In this document: in pieces, positions 40,119 to 49,011 of the stretch | How positions within the stretch are numbered: the stretch's first letter is position 1 | How the letters are laid out: each line of letters starts with the position of its first letter | Source: a virus | Strand: one strand, 5' to 3' | IMG/VR virus record: IMGVR_UViG_3300044691_000243 | Location: 1 to 62,643 of that record | DNA: 62,643 bases | The notes under the pieces: generated by a model | Database searches by the model: none | Told to the model about the DNA's origin: nothing | Seen by the model: the letters and a program-made list of their open reading frames with translations, nothing else | Position numbers and translations under genes: made by a program

Positions 40119-40341
40119 GAAGCTCGCCAAATTGTTGGCGCTGACCGCCTCTGACAACGACCACGAAGCACTCGGCTGCATCAGAGCCGCGAACCGCATG
40201 CTCAAAGCGGCGGACAAGACATGGGAAGATGTCCTGGAGGGCCCGCAGAGGGTGCTCAGTATATCGATCAGCCGGCACCACGCCGTGCCAGAAGAGTTTT
40301 ATCAAGCCATGGAAGAGTGGACACGGAGACCAAAACGATGA
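40108..40341 (+). CDS. Small DUF2786-like protein
   Basis: 77 residues from a GTG overlapping the primase-helicase end, with GGGAG upstream. REKLAKLLALTASDNDHEAL then CIRAANRMLKAADKTWEDVL resembles the short N-terminal helical module of DUF2786 proteins. It lies with the RHH protein at the end of the early block. Function unknown. Confidence 0.7.
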   Translation: MDREKLAKLLALTASDNDHEALGCIRAANRMLKAADKTWEDVLEGPQRVLSISISRHHAVPEEFYQAMEEWTRRPKR

Positions 40342-40622
40342 GCTTCGGTAATAAAGGCGGCGGATCGCGCACGGGACGACAATACCCGGAACAGGTCACG
40401 ACCAGCCTGACCGCTGAGCACTATGCCTATTTGCAGCTGAAGAGGCGGCACGAGATTGGCTACTTATCTCTCGCTGATGTGATGCGTGAATGCATCGAGC
40501 GGTGCCAGAAGTTAGACACCACCGCCCTGGACAAAACAGAAAACATAGGGGCTTCCGCCCCACCCCCCACGGCCAAGGAAGATCACAGCATGTCCGGTCG
40601 GGTTGCCGCGGTCCCACTTTAA
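40338..40622 (+). CDS. Ribbon-helix-helix-like DNA-binding protein
   Basis: 94 residues, start coupled as ATGA. Residues 14-55 fit a ribbon-helix-helix: strand YPEQVTTSLT, helix AEHYAYLQLKRRHEIG, turn, helix SLADVMRECIERC. The rest is disordered. RHH dimers bind palindromes or tandem repeats, so this protein is a natural candidate to read the dispersed 15-bp palindrome. It is the last early gene, and its final 111 bases overlap the convergent 40512-40895 gene. The fold is predicted from pattern only. Confidence 0.65.
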   Translation: MSFGNKGGGSRTGRQYPEQVTTSLTAEHYAYLQLKRRHEIGYLSLADVMRECIERCQKLDTTALDKTENIGASAPPPTAKEDHSMSGRVAAVPL

Positions 40623-40895
40623 TTTGGTGTCCGGCACCTCGATCTCGGTGCCAATATCAACGTGCGGGCGTCCCAGCATCGCATCGTCGCGATCGTCGGT
40701 GACGACAGCGTAGGTCTTGCCGTCTTTGACGAAGAGCTTGTCGGCCCAGTAGGCGTCAGCCACGCCACAGCACGATGCCGTTGGGTTATCAGGCTGTTTG
40801 AGGCTCTCATACCATTCGTTATATTCTGGATGCTCCATGTCGTGGGCGAGGGCTGGGGCGGCGAGCAGGCAAACAAGCATGAGCAGCTTCTTCAT
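40512..40895 (-). CDS. Secreted Cys-containing protein
   Basis: 127 residues from the ATG at 40895 with GAGG 6 bases upstream. Signal peptide MKKLLMLVCLLAAPALA, then a compact domain (EHPEYNEWYESLKQPDNP, ASCCGVADAYWADKLF, WDRGNPTGHAVIF) ending in VYCF-like aromatic residues. Such periplasmic proteins are familiar to me from rhizobial phages and prophages. It is the last gene of the late leftward block and converges with the RHH gene. Confidence 0.8.
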   Translation of the reverse strand: MKKLLMLVCLLAAPALAHDMEHPEYNEWYESLKQPDNPTASCCGVADAYWADKLFVKDGKTYAVVTDDRDDAMLGRPHVDIGTEIEVPDTKLKWDRGNPTGHAVIFLGRGGWGGSPYVFCFVQGGGV

Positions 40896-41122
40896 TTGAT
40901 CCTCTTGACTGAGAGATAAGTCCCCAAGGCGGCGCCGGTGGCGGCGGGGATGACCAGCCACGGATCATTGACATATTCGGTGATGGCGAAGGCACCGCAC
41001 AGGATAATCCCCGCGGCATAGAGAGCAGCAGCGTTGGCCCGTCGGGCAGTGACAGAAGCCGACCACGATGCATAAATGTAATCAGTCACAGCCATCGCGG
41101 CGAACACGGCGAGCCACTTCAT
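40892..41122 (-). CDS. Small membrane protein
   Basis: 76 residues from an ATG with GAGGAT upstream, coupled to the next gene by ATGA. Two to three membrane segments (WLAVFAAMAVTDYIYASWS, AALYAAGIILCGAFAI, WLVIPAATGAALGTYL). Possibly a transporter-like or lysis-related helper; no family is certain. Confidence 0.75.
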   Translation of the reverse strand: MKWLAVFAAMAVTDYIYASWSASVTARRANAAALYAAGIILCGAFAITEYVNDPWLVIPAATGAALGTYLSVKRIK

Positions 41123-41283
41123 CGTAAATCCTCGCATTTTGCTGCTCGCCCGATCGGACTAGATTGTCTCATACAACGATGCCACTCGGTTTCTTGGTCT
41201 GAATGCGCCGGTTTGTTGTATGTGGCGAAGTCATCGCCGCAGCCGGACAACAGAAGAAGCGCTAGAAGGACAAGATACTTCAT
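41119..41283 (-). CDS. Small lipoprotein, possible outer spanin
   Basis: 54 residues with GGAGG just before the ATG. MKYLVLLALLLLSGC is a classic lipoprotein signal (lipobox LSGC, Cys15), leaving a mature part of about 40 residues with two more Cys. Small outer-membrane lipoproteins in late phage operons often serve as outer spanins, but no Pro-rich region is present, so this is tentative. Confidence 0.7.
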   Translation of the reverse strand: MKYLVLLALLLLSGCGDDFATYNKPAHSDQETEWHRCMRQSSPIGRAAKCEDLR

Positions 41284-41492
41284 TGGGCCTCCAGCCGCTT
41301 GATGGTCTCCGCGATGCTCTCTTGCACACAGGTAAAACCGTTGCTGGTGACGATCTTGGCGTTGGCGTTGTCTTTGCAAAGCGTGTTGGGCTTGGTCACG
41401 GCGATGGCCTGGAGCTTGGCCACCCAGACGGGGGCGCCGGACGGATCAGTGAAGAGAGCGAAGATCGTGAAGAGGGGGGCAAGGTATCTCAC
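41280..41492 (-). CDS. Small exported protein with one Cys pair
   Basis: 70 residues. An N-terminal hydrophobic segment (MRYLAPLFTIFALFT) looks like a signal or anchor, and the remainder has two Cys (TLCKDNANAKIV, FTCVQESIAETIK). Coupled to both neighbours by ATGA. It might pair with the lipoprotein below as an inner partner; function unknown. Confidence 0.7.
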   Translation of the reverse strand: MRYLAPLFTIFALFTDPSGAPVWVAKLQAIAVTKPNTLCKDNANAKIVTSNGFTCVQESIAETIKRLEAQ

Positions 41493-41686
41493 TTGACCCT
41501 CCGCCTAGCTCTAACCGTATATTTTTTCAGTAGTTGTTTTCCGCGAAACTGCAGCTTGCCACCTTTTACTCGATAGTCGATCGCGTGTAACATACCGCAG
41601 TTGCAGCATTGCTCGTGCTGTCCGACCCAAGAGATCGTTACCCATTCACCATCGAAGACCTGGACGGATGGTCGCTTGCGGGGCAT
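41489..41686 (-). CDS. Small basic Cys protein
   Basis: 65 residues. CCNCG in the middle with WVTISWVGQHEQ before it and a strongly basic C-terminus (RGKQLLKKYTVRARRRVK). Could be a small nucleic-acid-binding or zinc protein. Start overlaps the upstream stop (TGATG), end overlaps the next start (ATGA). Confidence 0.65.
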   Translation of the reverse strand: MPRKRPSVQVFDGEWVTISWVGQHEQCCNCGMLHAIDYRVKGGKLQFRGKQLLKKYTVRARRRVK

Positions 41687-41829
41687 CAGTCGCCCCCTAC
41701 TAGCCAGTCTGGATTTTCGACAATGTCGAACTTCACAAGACCAGTGTCCTCATCACGATGCCGTTGGCGGGGGCAGCGCGGCGGCGCTATCGTAGTGTTC
41801 TTGCGGCGGAGTTTTGGCTGGCGGCGCAT
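41686..41829 (-). CDS. 47-residue hypothetical protein
   Basis: ATG at 41829 with GGAG 7 bases upstream; the stop overlaps the next start as TGATG. A basic N-terminal half is followed by an acidic, folded-looking end (EDTGLVKFDIVENPDWLVGG). It overlaps the neighbouring 41753-41899 frame by 77 bases; both may be used. No family recognised. Confidence 0.5.
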   Translation of the reverse strand: MRRQPKLRRKNTTIAPPRCPRQRHRDEDTGLVKFDIVENPDWLVGGD

Positions 41830-41899
41830 GGTTCAACTCCGGATGGCATTTTCTGCAGAGAACAGCGAGCATAAGATGGACGCAATCGGCGTCCGTCAT
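41753..41899 (-). CDS. 48-residue hypothetical protein in overlapping frame
   Basis: The ATG overlaps the stop of the 41896-42186 gene (ATGA). VLCRKCHPELNH is a small Cys pair, and the tail is Pro/Ala-rich. Large overlap with the next frame makes only one of the two certain. Confidence 0.42.
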   Translation of the reverse strand: MTDADCVHLMLAVLCRKCHPELNHAPPAKTPPQEHYDSAAALPPPTAS

Positions 41900-42186
41900 T
41901 TTCGTGGCATGACCGTCTTGAGGACTTTGGTCTCGCCCTCTTCCTTGCAGGCAACAGGTTGTACGCCTTTGCCCTTGTACATGGTGTCCGCGCCGGACTT
42001 GCCATAGGCGCTGTCTTTTCCATAGTCCTGGAGCTTGGCGTCGGGGTTCTGGTAGGGCTTCAGGCTGGCGTAGCTCTGGTCTTCGCCGTCGCTTTCCTTC
42101 AAGAAGCTACGGGAGCGCCCGAGGGCGGCTCCGCCCTTGGCTGCGTCCAGATCGCGGGGCTTCTCGCCCTTTACGTAGTCCGACAT
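41896..42186 (-). CDS. Small Lys/Gly-rich virion-associated protein
   Basis: 96 residues, GGAGAG before the ATG. Disordered and charged (YVKGEKPRDLDAAKGGAALG, KESDGEDQSYASLKP). Composition resembles the small proteins at 684-1424. It follows the largest virion gene, with a palindrome copy in the short gap between them. Confidence 0.68.
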   Translation of the reverse strand: MSDYVKGEKPRDLDAAKGGAALGRSRSFLKESDGEDQSYASLKPYQNPDAKLQDYGKDSAYGKSGADTMYKGKGVQPVACKEEGETKVLKTVMPRK

Positions 42187-42202
42187 TTTGGCTCTCCGAT
42201 TG

Positions 42203-42217
42203 TTACCGCCACGGTAA
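42203..42217. repeat. 15-bp palindrome copy 17
   Basis: TTACCG-CCA-CGGTAA in the 49-base gap after the giant virion gene. Confidence 0.95.
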
Positions 42218-42235
42218 TTCTGGGCGGGTTAAAAA

Positions 42236-45200
42236 TCACCTACCGAAGACGCTGTTAATGAGACCTCCGAACGGGCCGCCACCACCTTTTTTGTAGTCCT
42301 GAGTGACGTCCCGGTGGGTCTTTATAGGCACCATTCGCTTGTATTTCGCGGACTTATCACTCACGTCCTTGATGTCCAGTGTCTGGTCCCGCAGGGTACG
42401 ACCCAGGATTTTGGCCTGGCCCACCACACCCTTGTCCCCGGGGGGTGCTTTCATGGCTGTATTGGCGTACATATTATAGGGCGCGACCAGTCCCCTAGCC
42501 AGATGCTCGGCTCCCTCTCCGACTGCCCGAGCAATACCGGCAACGTGCCCTCTGGCTCCCTCTCGTACATCGCCGGGCTTCACGATGTCTTTACCGCGCC
42601 AGTCACGGTTGTAGAACGTCTCTGCCCCTGCCGTCAGTAAGGGCGATACCGTCGCAGCGGCGCGCACTGGCGACATAATATCTTCCTCCCCGTTGAGGGC
42701 GCCAGCTATATGCGACGGGATCGTGTTCGGCCCGCGGCGGGACGCTTCTGCATTGGGGTTGCCCGTCACCTTCTGCCATAGCTTATCCATTAGCGGGTAG
42801 GCCACCATGCCCATCAGCCCGATGGCCATCAGCTTGCCAACGGCCTCGACGCGGTCTCCCGCCGTCGCCGACTTGCCCAGCATATCACTAACGAGGTTGG
42901 CATAGGCCCGGATCATACCCGAGTGGTACCGGCTGAAGGCGAACGCCGCGGAGTTGAAGAATTTCTCGGCAAGAAAACGGTTACCCATGATCTTGATCCA
43001 GGTGCGGTAGTTCGGGATGTCGCGTTCGGCATTTATAACTGCCTCCTGCATAGGCATGCCCTTGCGCTGGAGCTCGCGCACACGCAGCGTCATCAGCATG
43101 TCACTGCCGGCCCACATGGCTTCGCTGCTATGCCGGTATAGCGAGTTCTTGAGATCGAGCAGCGGGACGCCGAGCTTATCGGCGATCGGCCCCCACGTGG
43201 ACGGGTCGCGCTCGATCTCCAGCCCGAACGCCTTCGCCAGCTGCCCGGGCATATCCTTGGTGATCAGCTTCCCGTAGACCGTGCCAGAGCCGTTGAGGTT
43301 CATCTTCCGCTGGTACCGGTCTCGGCGCAGCACCGACTGCAAGGCGAACGGCAGGTCGTGCAGGATCGCCATGTTCTTTGGGATCGACAGATTATCCCAG
43401 CCGCGAGAGGCGACGAAATGCCCCAACACGTTGAAGAAGTGCGCCGTCGGGGACAGGAAGATCAGCTTGGTCACCTCGGCGTTCAGCTTCTGGTACGTGT
43501 TCTGGGGGTTGCCAGCGAAATCGTCAAACAGCGCCTTCAGGTCAGGGTGCATATAAATCCCGTCCATGTTCGGCATGTTGGTCGTGGCCCAGCCCTTCTC
43601 AGTGACCCTTTTGTCCATCTTGTTCGTCGTCGTCCAGTCTTCGAACTTTTTCGAGTTCTTTAGTTCATTGAAGTAAGCCATATGGCGGGCCATCGAGCCA
43701 AGCTGCGCATTGGTAACCAGCGCTGCGAAGCGGGCATCCTTGAAATACTTCGGCGCCTTCTCGTCTATCAGGACGTTCTTCTCTTTCTCCTCCGCCATCG
43801 CCTGATGCATGGTGTAATCAATTTTCTTGCCGTTCTTGGCGGTCACGGTGAACTGCTTCCCGTCTTCGAATTTGAAGTCTGGGTCCCTGATGTGGGACAC
43901 CTTGCCATTTTCCCACAGATCATAGCCCTTGTCGGTGGGCTCGACTATGAACCGCTGACGGTCCGCGTTGCGATCCAGCGCGACATATTTACGCTCTTCA
44001 GCCGCGCTCGCATGCGTCGACAAGCCACGATAATGACCCTGCTCCAGCGGGTCATCTTTTTCCCGCAGCATGTTGAACTCAGACGTATCTCCGTTCATGA
44101 TGTGGGCAACGTGGTGCGGCACGTCAGGACCAATTTTATCTTTGTCGATCGCTCGTATAGCGTTCTTGAACTGGTCATTGTTGCTGAACACCGGATCGAG
44201 ATGCTTGTCGTACAGCGCTTTCATCTCAGGCGGCAGGCTCTCGACGTTGGTCTTGCCGGCTTGCTTACCGGGAAGGTCAACGCTGGCACTATCGGCGTCG
44301 CGGGCCCGGAAGATGCGCTCGCCGGCCGCGCTATCCAGCCCCTTCCACTCCTTCTGGGCCTTGTTCAAGATGGCGCTAAAGTAGTTCTCATCTACTTTTC
44401 CGACGCGGTACAGCTTCTCGTCCAGTGAGCGCACGTAATCCTCACGTGGGAGCCAGGTATTTTTGGCGTGGAAGCTCCCATGTTCGGTCTTCTTCATGTT
44501 GTCGACTAGTCGCGTCGGGTCGAGCTTCTGGAGTGTCTTATAACTGCCCTGCATCAGGCGGTTGAAGTCCTTCTTAATCTTGCCCACGTCCATGGAGGCG
44601 CGCTCGTCCGTCAGGAAGTGATTGGACATGTCACGTGCGAGGTCGACCAGATTTCCACGCCGCCTCACGGACTCCCCTTCAAGGTCGCGCTCACCTTCCG
44701 ACCGAGCTTCCATGCCCAGCTTCTTCTGCGCCGCCTTGTTGGAGGCCTCGATAAGCTCCTTAAGCCGGGCAGGATCACTAATGTCGATAGATGGCTTCTT
44801 GAGCTCGTTGGTCTTACGCTCTTCGCTGGGGATGTTGGCTTCCACCTTCGGCCTCTCCCCAGCCGCGGCCTTGGCCCTTGCCTTGGAGGCCTCGGCCCTG
44901 GCCCGGCGCTCCTTCAGCTTAGCGATTTCGTCCTTGCTGATCTTGTTGGTGTCGATCTTCGTCAGCGAAGTATCACTGGCGTCTACTGTCTTGCGTGGGA
45001 GGACCTTAAGGTCCTCCCTACTCTTCACCGGCGTGGGCTCAACCATGTCCTCCGCTTCTTCGTTCGGCACGTCGAACCCAGGCGCGCGCTTGGTGTCGAG
45101 ATACTCCGCCATCTTGTCTTCTTCAGTGTTCAGGCCGCCTTCGTTGGCGCGCTGGTTCTCGGCAACACCAACGGCCTTGTCGCCGCTACGTTTTGAGTTA

Positions 45201-47485
45201 GCGATGTCGGCATCTATACGATTACCGCCACGGTAATTTTGCACGTCTTCGTCGCTGCCGCGCAGAAGTCGCTCGGCCTCACGGAATTTCTTGATCTGTC
45301 CTGGTGCCCGCTTGTAGAGGAGGTTTTTTGCTTCACGCGCAAGTAGCCACTCCTTTGGTTTGAAAGTCGGCACCCAGGCGCTGTGCCCCGCCTCCCCCGG
45401 TGCGTATCCCGTTGGGTATGAGTGTCCCTTAATACGGTCTAAAAGGGCGCCGTTGGTCTCTTCTCCAGCGGGAGGGGCGCTTTTCTTGAACCAGTCCGTG
45501 ATCGCTTGGTGGACCTTGGTGCGTTCGGCGGCCTTGGCCTTGGTGTTGGCCGTGACGGGCTCGCCATTCTCCATCGTGAGGCCTTCAACCGGATATCCGC
45601 CTTTCACACCATAATTGCGGTTGCGCAGTTTGGCGGTTGCAGCAGCGACCTGCTCGTCCGGCAGCGCCGCAATCTTATCGGCCTCCGCACCACGGCCAGT
45701 GTCGCGCAATTTCTGCAGGAAGTCCTGTACCGGCTTGCGGTCGAGAGCACGCGCCTTCTTCTGGGGGACCGGGGCGCCATATGGCTTCTTCTTGGAAGCG
45801 CCCTTCAGCCACTGCGTCAACTCGTCGGGGGACACTTCAGTGATGTCGTGCAGACGCGCTAGGCCCTTCTCGTCGGAGAACGCCTTCAGATAGGTGTCAC
45901 GAGCGTCGTCTAGGTCCTTGGCGTTAGCCATGACTTTGTGTTCATCGAACTTGCCAGTGTCAGGGTTACGCTGGTCGACGATGAAGTTCTTGTCGCCGTT
46001 GCGAAGATTATAGACATCAACGTGATCCTTGTCGGCGCCGACGGTCTTTCGGAAGTAGCCGTAGTCAGCGGGCAGGGTGCTGCTCCATGGCTTGCCTTCG
46101 GCATCGGTGCCAGTGCGCTCCGATCCCTTCATGTTCTCGTAGGCAACCTCATGATCGAACAGGCGCTCGCGCGCTTTCTCGTAATTCCCTGCTTCCTTCT
46201 GACCCTCGGTCGGGTTCGGATTGGTCTTGCCCTTGAGCCGGTTCATCACCTCGTCGAGCTTCGGCGGCACCTCGCGCTGAGGCATCGGCGTGGCTTCGTT
46301 CTCGCCAACGGCGACGGGCTCGCCGGTCTTGGGGAAGCCCGCGTCGACTACTGGTTCAGGAGGAGCGGGTGCGCGCGGTTTCAGGCCAAGCGTCGGCTTC
46401 GCAGCGTTAGGGGCGGCCGGCTGCGGTGGAGAAGGCGCTGCCTGGGGAGCTGTCGCAGGTTCTGGCGCCGGCGGATTTGCCGCTTCCATTGCCGCGGCGG
46501 TCGCCGGGTCCATCTGCCCCTGTGTGAGCATATCACCCTGGGAAGGCTCGTAGTTCGCCTGCGCTATCTCGCGCGCTTCTGCCTCGGTGAGGCTTTCTTC
46601 GTGTGCAAATTGCCGCATGGCCTCGGGATCAGATAGCGCCTCGGCATAGCGGGCTTGTTCGGCCGGTGAATTGTATTTGGCATAGACGCGCGAGGAGCGC
46701 ACGCCCGTCGGATTATCCTGAGCACGGCCAATAGTACCCTGGTCGGTTTCTGGCGGCGGCTCAGCAAGGGAAGTCCCTTCTACCGCGGTCATGGGGGTAG
46801 GGTCGTCGACATCGGCGTGCGCCCGCTCTGCAGCGGGGTTGGTGGGCATATTCGGGCGGCCTGGGACCATCCGCTCGGCTGCACCATGAACGGCGCGTGT
46901 CGCGCGATTGCCACCCGGAAACACACCGCCGAACACCATATCAGCGCCGACGCGCTTGGGATCAATACCTTGCCCGGAAGCAGCCTGTTGACCGACGCTG
47001 AATGCGCCCATAACACCGGCATTGACGCCGCGCTGGGCAAGCGTCCCGGCCGGATTACCGACAAACGGAACTAGTTCACCAGCCCAATCGGCGACCGGGT
47101 GCGCTTCGGCGTTGGCTTCCAGCTGGGGACGATCGTCGATCCCTGGGATGAAATCTTTGGCCACGTCCTGGGCTTTGCTTGCAGCGTAGCCTCCGGCGAG
47201 CGCACCAACGGCACCAGCGGCAAGAGAGCCGATCGGTCCCAGCGGGGCGCCATATAGCGCCGCGGCTCCAGCACCGGCCAGCGCGCCGCCGGCCACAGCA
47301 CCTGCCGCGGGGACTATAGCGCTTGCGGTCCTTCTGGCGAACGTCGCGGGGGCACCTTCAGGCGCCGGCTTGTCCGCTAAATACGCATCGGGATTGAAGT
47401 CAGCCAGATACGCGTCCGGATCAAACGAACCACCCGCCGGTTCCGGCGAGCTCGCCAGATACGCGTCTGGGTCGAAGTCGCCCAT
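42236..47485 (-). CDS. Giant internal virion protein with pyrophosphatase-like polyvalent domain
   Basis: 1749 residues, the largest gene here. The N-terminus repeats FDPDAYLA three times (residues 4-11, 21-28, 30-37, the last FNPDAYLA), then a Gly/Ala hydrophobic segment (GAPLGPIGSLAAGAVGALAG) that may insert into membrane. Around 430-565 is a domain like the inorganic-pyrophosphatase-type domain of phage polyvalent proteins (STLPADYGYFRKTVGADKDH, then FDEHKVM). The C-terminal half is long and helical. Proteins of this size beside nozzle and portal genes form the internal core that is ejected into the host with the DNA. A palindrome copy at 45223 reads NYRGGN. Confidence 0.82.
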   Translation of the reverse strand: MGDFDPDAYLASSPEPAGGSFDPDAYLADFNPDAYLADKPAPEGAPATFARRTASAIVPAAGAVAGGALAGAGAAALYGAPLGPIGSLAAGAVGALAGGYAASKAQDVAKDFIPGIDDRPQLEANAEAHPVADWAGELVPFVGNPAGTLAQRGVNAGVMGAFSVGQQAASGQGIDPKRVGADMVFGGVFPGGNRATRAVHGAAERMVPGRPNMPTNPAAERAHADVDDPTPMTAVEGTSLAEPPPETDQGTIGRAQDNPTGVRSSRVYAKYNSPAEQARYAEALSDPEAMRQFAHEESLTEAEAREIAQANYEPSQGDMLTQGQMDPATAAAMEAANPPAPEPATAPQAAPSPPQPAAPNAAKPTLGLKPRAPAPPEPVVDAGFPKTGEPVAVGENEATPMPQREVPPKLDEVMNRLKGKTNPNPTEGQKEAGNYEKARERLFDHEVAYENMKGSERTGTDAEGKPWSSTLPADYGYFRKTVGADKDHVDVYNLRNGDKNFIVDQRNPDTGKFDEHKVMANAKDLDDARDTYLKAFSDEKGLARLHDITEVSPDELTQWLKGASKKKPYGAPVPQKKARALDRKPVQDFLQKLRDTGRGAEADKIAALPDEQVAAATAKLRNRNYGVKGGYPVEGLTMENGEPVTANTKAKAAERTKVHQAITDWFKKSAPPAGEETNGALLDRIKGHSYPTGYAPGEAGHSAWVPTFKPKEWLLAREAKNLLYKRAPGQIKKFREAERLLRGSDEDVQNYRGGNRIDADIANSKRSGDKAVGVAENQRANEGGLNTEEDKMAEYLDTKRAPGFDVPNEEAEDMVEPTPVKSREDLKVLPRKTVDASDTSLTKIDTNKISKDEIAKLKERRARAEASKARAKAAAGERPKVEANIPSEERKTNELKKPSIDISDPARLKELIEASNKAAQKKLGMEARSEGERDLEGESVRRRGNLVDLARDMSNHFLTDERASMDVGKIKKDFNRLMQGSYKTLQKLDPTRLVDNMKKTEHGSFHAKNTWLPREDYVRSLDEKLYRVGKVDENYFSAILNKAQKEWKGLDSAAGERIFRARDADSASVDLPGKQAGKTNVESLPPEMKALYDKHLDPVFSNNDQFKNAIRAIDKDKIGPDVPHHVAHIMNGDTSEFNMLREKDDPLEQGHYRGLSTHASAAEERKYVALDRNADRQRFIVEPTDKGYDLWENGKVSHIRDPDFKFEDGKQFTVTAKNGKKIDYTMHQAMAEEKEKNVLIDEKAPKYFKDARFAALVTNAQLGSMARHMAYFNELKNSKKFEDWTTTNKMDKRVTEKGWATTNMPNMDGIYMHPDLKALFDDFAGNPQNTYQKLNAEVTKLIFLSPTAHFFNVLGHFVASRGWDNLSIPKNMAILHDLPFALQSVLRRDRYQRKMNLNGSGTVYGKLITKDMPGQLAKAFGLEIERDPSTWGPIADKLGVPLLDLKNSLYRHSSEAMWAGSDMLMTLRVRELQRKGMPMQEAVINAERDIPNYRTWIKIMGNRFLAEKFFNSAAFAFSRYHSGMIRAYANLVSDMLGKSATAGDRVEAVGKLMAIGLMGMVAYPLMDKLWQKVTGNPNAEASRRGPNTIPSHIAGALNGEEDIMSPVRAAATVSPLLTAGAETFYNRDWRGKDIVKPGDVREGARGHVAGIARAVGEGAEHLARGLVAPYNMYANTAMKAPPGDKGVVGQAKILGRTLRDQTLDIKDVSDKSAKYKRMVPIKTHRDVTQDYKKGGGGPFGGLINSVFGR
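45223..45237. repeat. 15-bp palindrome copy 18
   Basis: TTACCG-CCA-CGGTAA inside the giant virion gene, read NYRGGN on the minus strand. Confidence 0.95.
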
Positions 47486-49011
47486 TACTGTGCACCGAGC
47501 TTTTGCATAATTTGCGCGGCGCGCGGGTCATTCGGGTTCGCTTTAGCCCAAGCTGCGGCCTGCTGGTCGTGATCAGATAGCTGCTTGGCGGGCGCCGCCT
47601 GGGCAGGAGCACGCTGTTGGGGCGCCGGAGCTTGTTGTGGCTCTGGTGTGGCCGAAATGATCTGATCCCACATCTTCTGCTGCATCGGGTTCAGGGTGCC
47701 GCCGGTAGCGAGTATCGTGCCGAGAGCCTTCTCCTGCAGCGTGCGCTGGTTACGGGTTCCGATGGCTTCCTGCTGCTGGATATGGGACTGGAGAGCACTT
47801 TTTGCGGCCTCGATGCGGGCTTTGCTAAACGTAGCCGCCGCATTTTCGCGGTGCTTGCCCGTAATATCAGCCGCACCCTCCCGGTGCGTACCGGTCGTAT
47901 CGGCGGCCTGAACCTTGAACGTGCCGCGTTTCTCTTCGACGTCGAGCTTGTTCTGGCGTTCGAGTTCTTTCTCCTCCTGCGCTGCCATCCACTGCTGGCG
48001 CTGGGCATTTTGAGTGATGCCCGGGAAGACTTTCATCGCACGTTGTTCGAGCTCATCACCGTAGCCAGTCTTGTCCTCAGGCGGCGGCTGCTGTTCATCG
48101 CTCCCTGACAGGTTCAAGGTCGATGGCGTCTTGCCGAAATTGGTCTTAGGTTGTGGTTCAGGCAGGACGACGGAGCCCGCCGGCGGACCCTTGTCAGGTA
48201 CGCCAGTGACTTTGGACATCGTAGATTGTGAGAGCCGCTGTAGCGTTGCAGGGACGCTGGCTTGTTGGAGTTTATCCCATTGGCCGTCATTGCCGACGTC
48301 CAGGTATTGTTTGAATTGCTCAGGTGTCAGCTGGATTTGTTGCGGCTGTGCCGTCCCCGGCATTGTCACCGTGGCGGTAACACCGTTCTGAGAGCGACTA
48401 AATCTTACGTTGGACCCATCGGGAATATGCTGTTCGGCCTGGTTCGCGGCATCGATCGCGGCGTTGATATCGGCGGGTTTTTGCGCGGAACCAGTAAGGG
48501 CGGCGTAGGCAAACGACTGCTTAGCCATGAAGGCTTTGCGGTGTGCCTGTAACAATTGCCATTGCTTGGCGACGTCACCAGCTTGGTCGATACCGACAAG
48601 ATTGCGGTCTCCCGGTGCCATCTGCCCTTGAGGGTCAACTTGCTGGCCTACCTGATCGATCGCCTGGAGGGGAGCGGCGTCGGCACCCAGCAGATAGCTG
48701 ACGATGCGCTTCATGTTCCCCGGGACGTCCGCGGGATTTAGATTAGGCGTAAAATGCTGCTGACCACTTGCACCGCCCTGTGGCGAGGCTGGCATGACTG
48801 GCGCGGCTCCGGAGTTATCTTCGCCGGGGATCGCGCCTCCGATCACCGGTGCAGCTCCGGAATTATCCTCTTGCACGCTCTGGTCGCCGGTATCGATCGC
48901 GCCTTCGTTATCAGTGTCCTGATTGCCTCCGGCGTAAGGGCGCCCGTATTGCGACGCGTCGGCGGGACCGCGGCCGGCCTCGATGTCTGTTTGAATGGCG
49001 GCTTGCATCAC
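47485..49011 (-). CDS. Internal virion protein, Gln/Ala-rich
   Basis: 508 residues. N-terminal part has a duplicated EDNSGAAPV segment; the middle is helical (QWQLLQAHRKAFMAKQSFAY), and the end is Gln/Ala/Pro-rich (QQAPAPQQRAPAQAAPAKQL). VTATVT is encoded by a palindrome copy with one changed base (48366). Location between two other core-type genes suggests an internal virion protein. No domain recognised. Confidence 0.72.
   Translation of the reverse strand: MMQAAIQTDIEAGRGPADASQYGRPYAGGNQDTDNEGAIDTGDQSVQEDNSGAAPVIGGAIPGEDNSGAAPVMPASPQGGASGQQHFTPNLNPADVPGNMKRIVSYLLGADAAPLQAIDQVGQQVDPQGQMAPGDRNLVGIDQAGDVAKQWQLLQAHRKAFMAKQSFAYAALTGSAQKPADINAAIDAANQAEQHIPDGSNVRFSRSQNGVTATVTMPGTAQPQQIQLTPEQFKQYLDVGNDGQWDKLQQASVPATLQRLSQSTMSKVTGVPDKGPPAGSVVLPEPQPKTNFGKTPSTLNLSGSDEQQPPPEDKTGYGDELEQRAMKVFPGITQNAQRQQWMAAQEEKELERQNKLDVEEKRGTFKVQAADTTGTHREGAADITGKHRENAAATFSKARIEAAKSALQSHIQQQEAIGTRNQRTLQEKALGTILATGGTLNPMQQKMWDQIISATPEPQQAPAPQQRAPAQAAPAKQLSDHDQQAAAWAKANPNDPRAAQIMQKLGAQ
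48366..48380. repeat. 15-bp palindrome copy 19
   Basis: TCACCG-TGG-CGGTAA, one arm base changed. Inside the 47485-49011 gene, read VTATVT. Confidence 0.88.
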
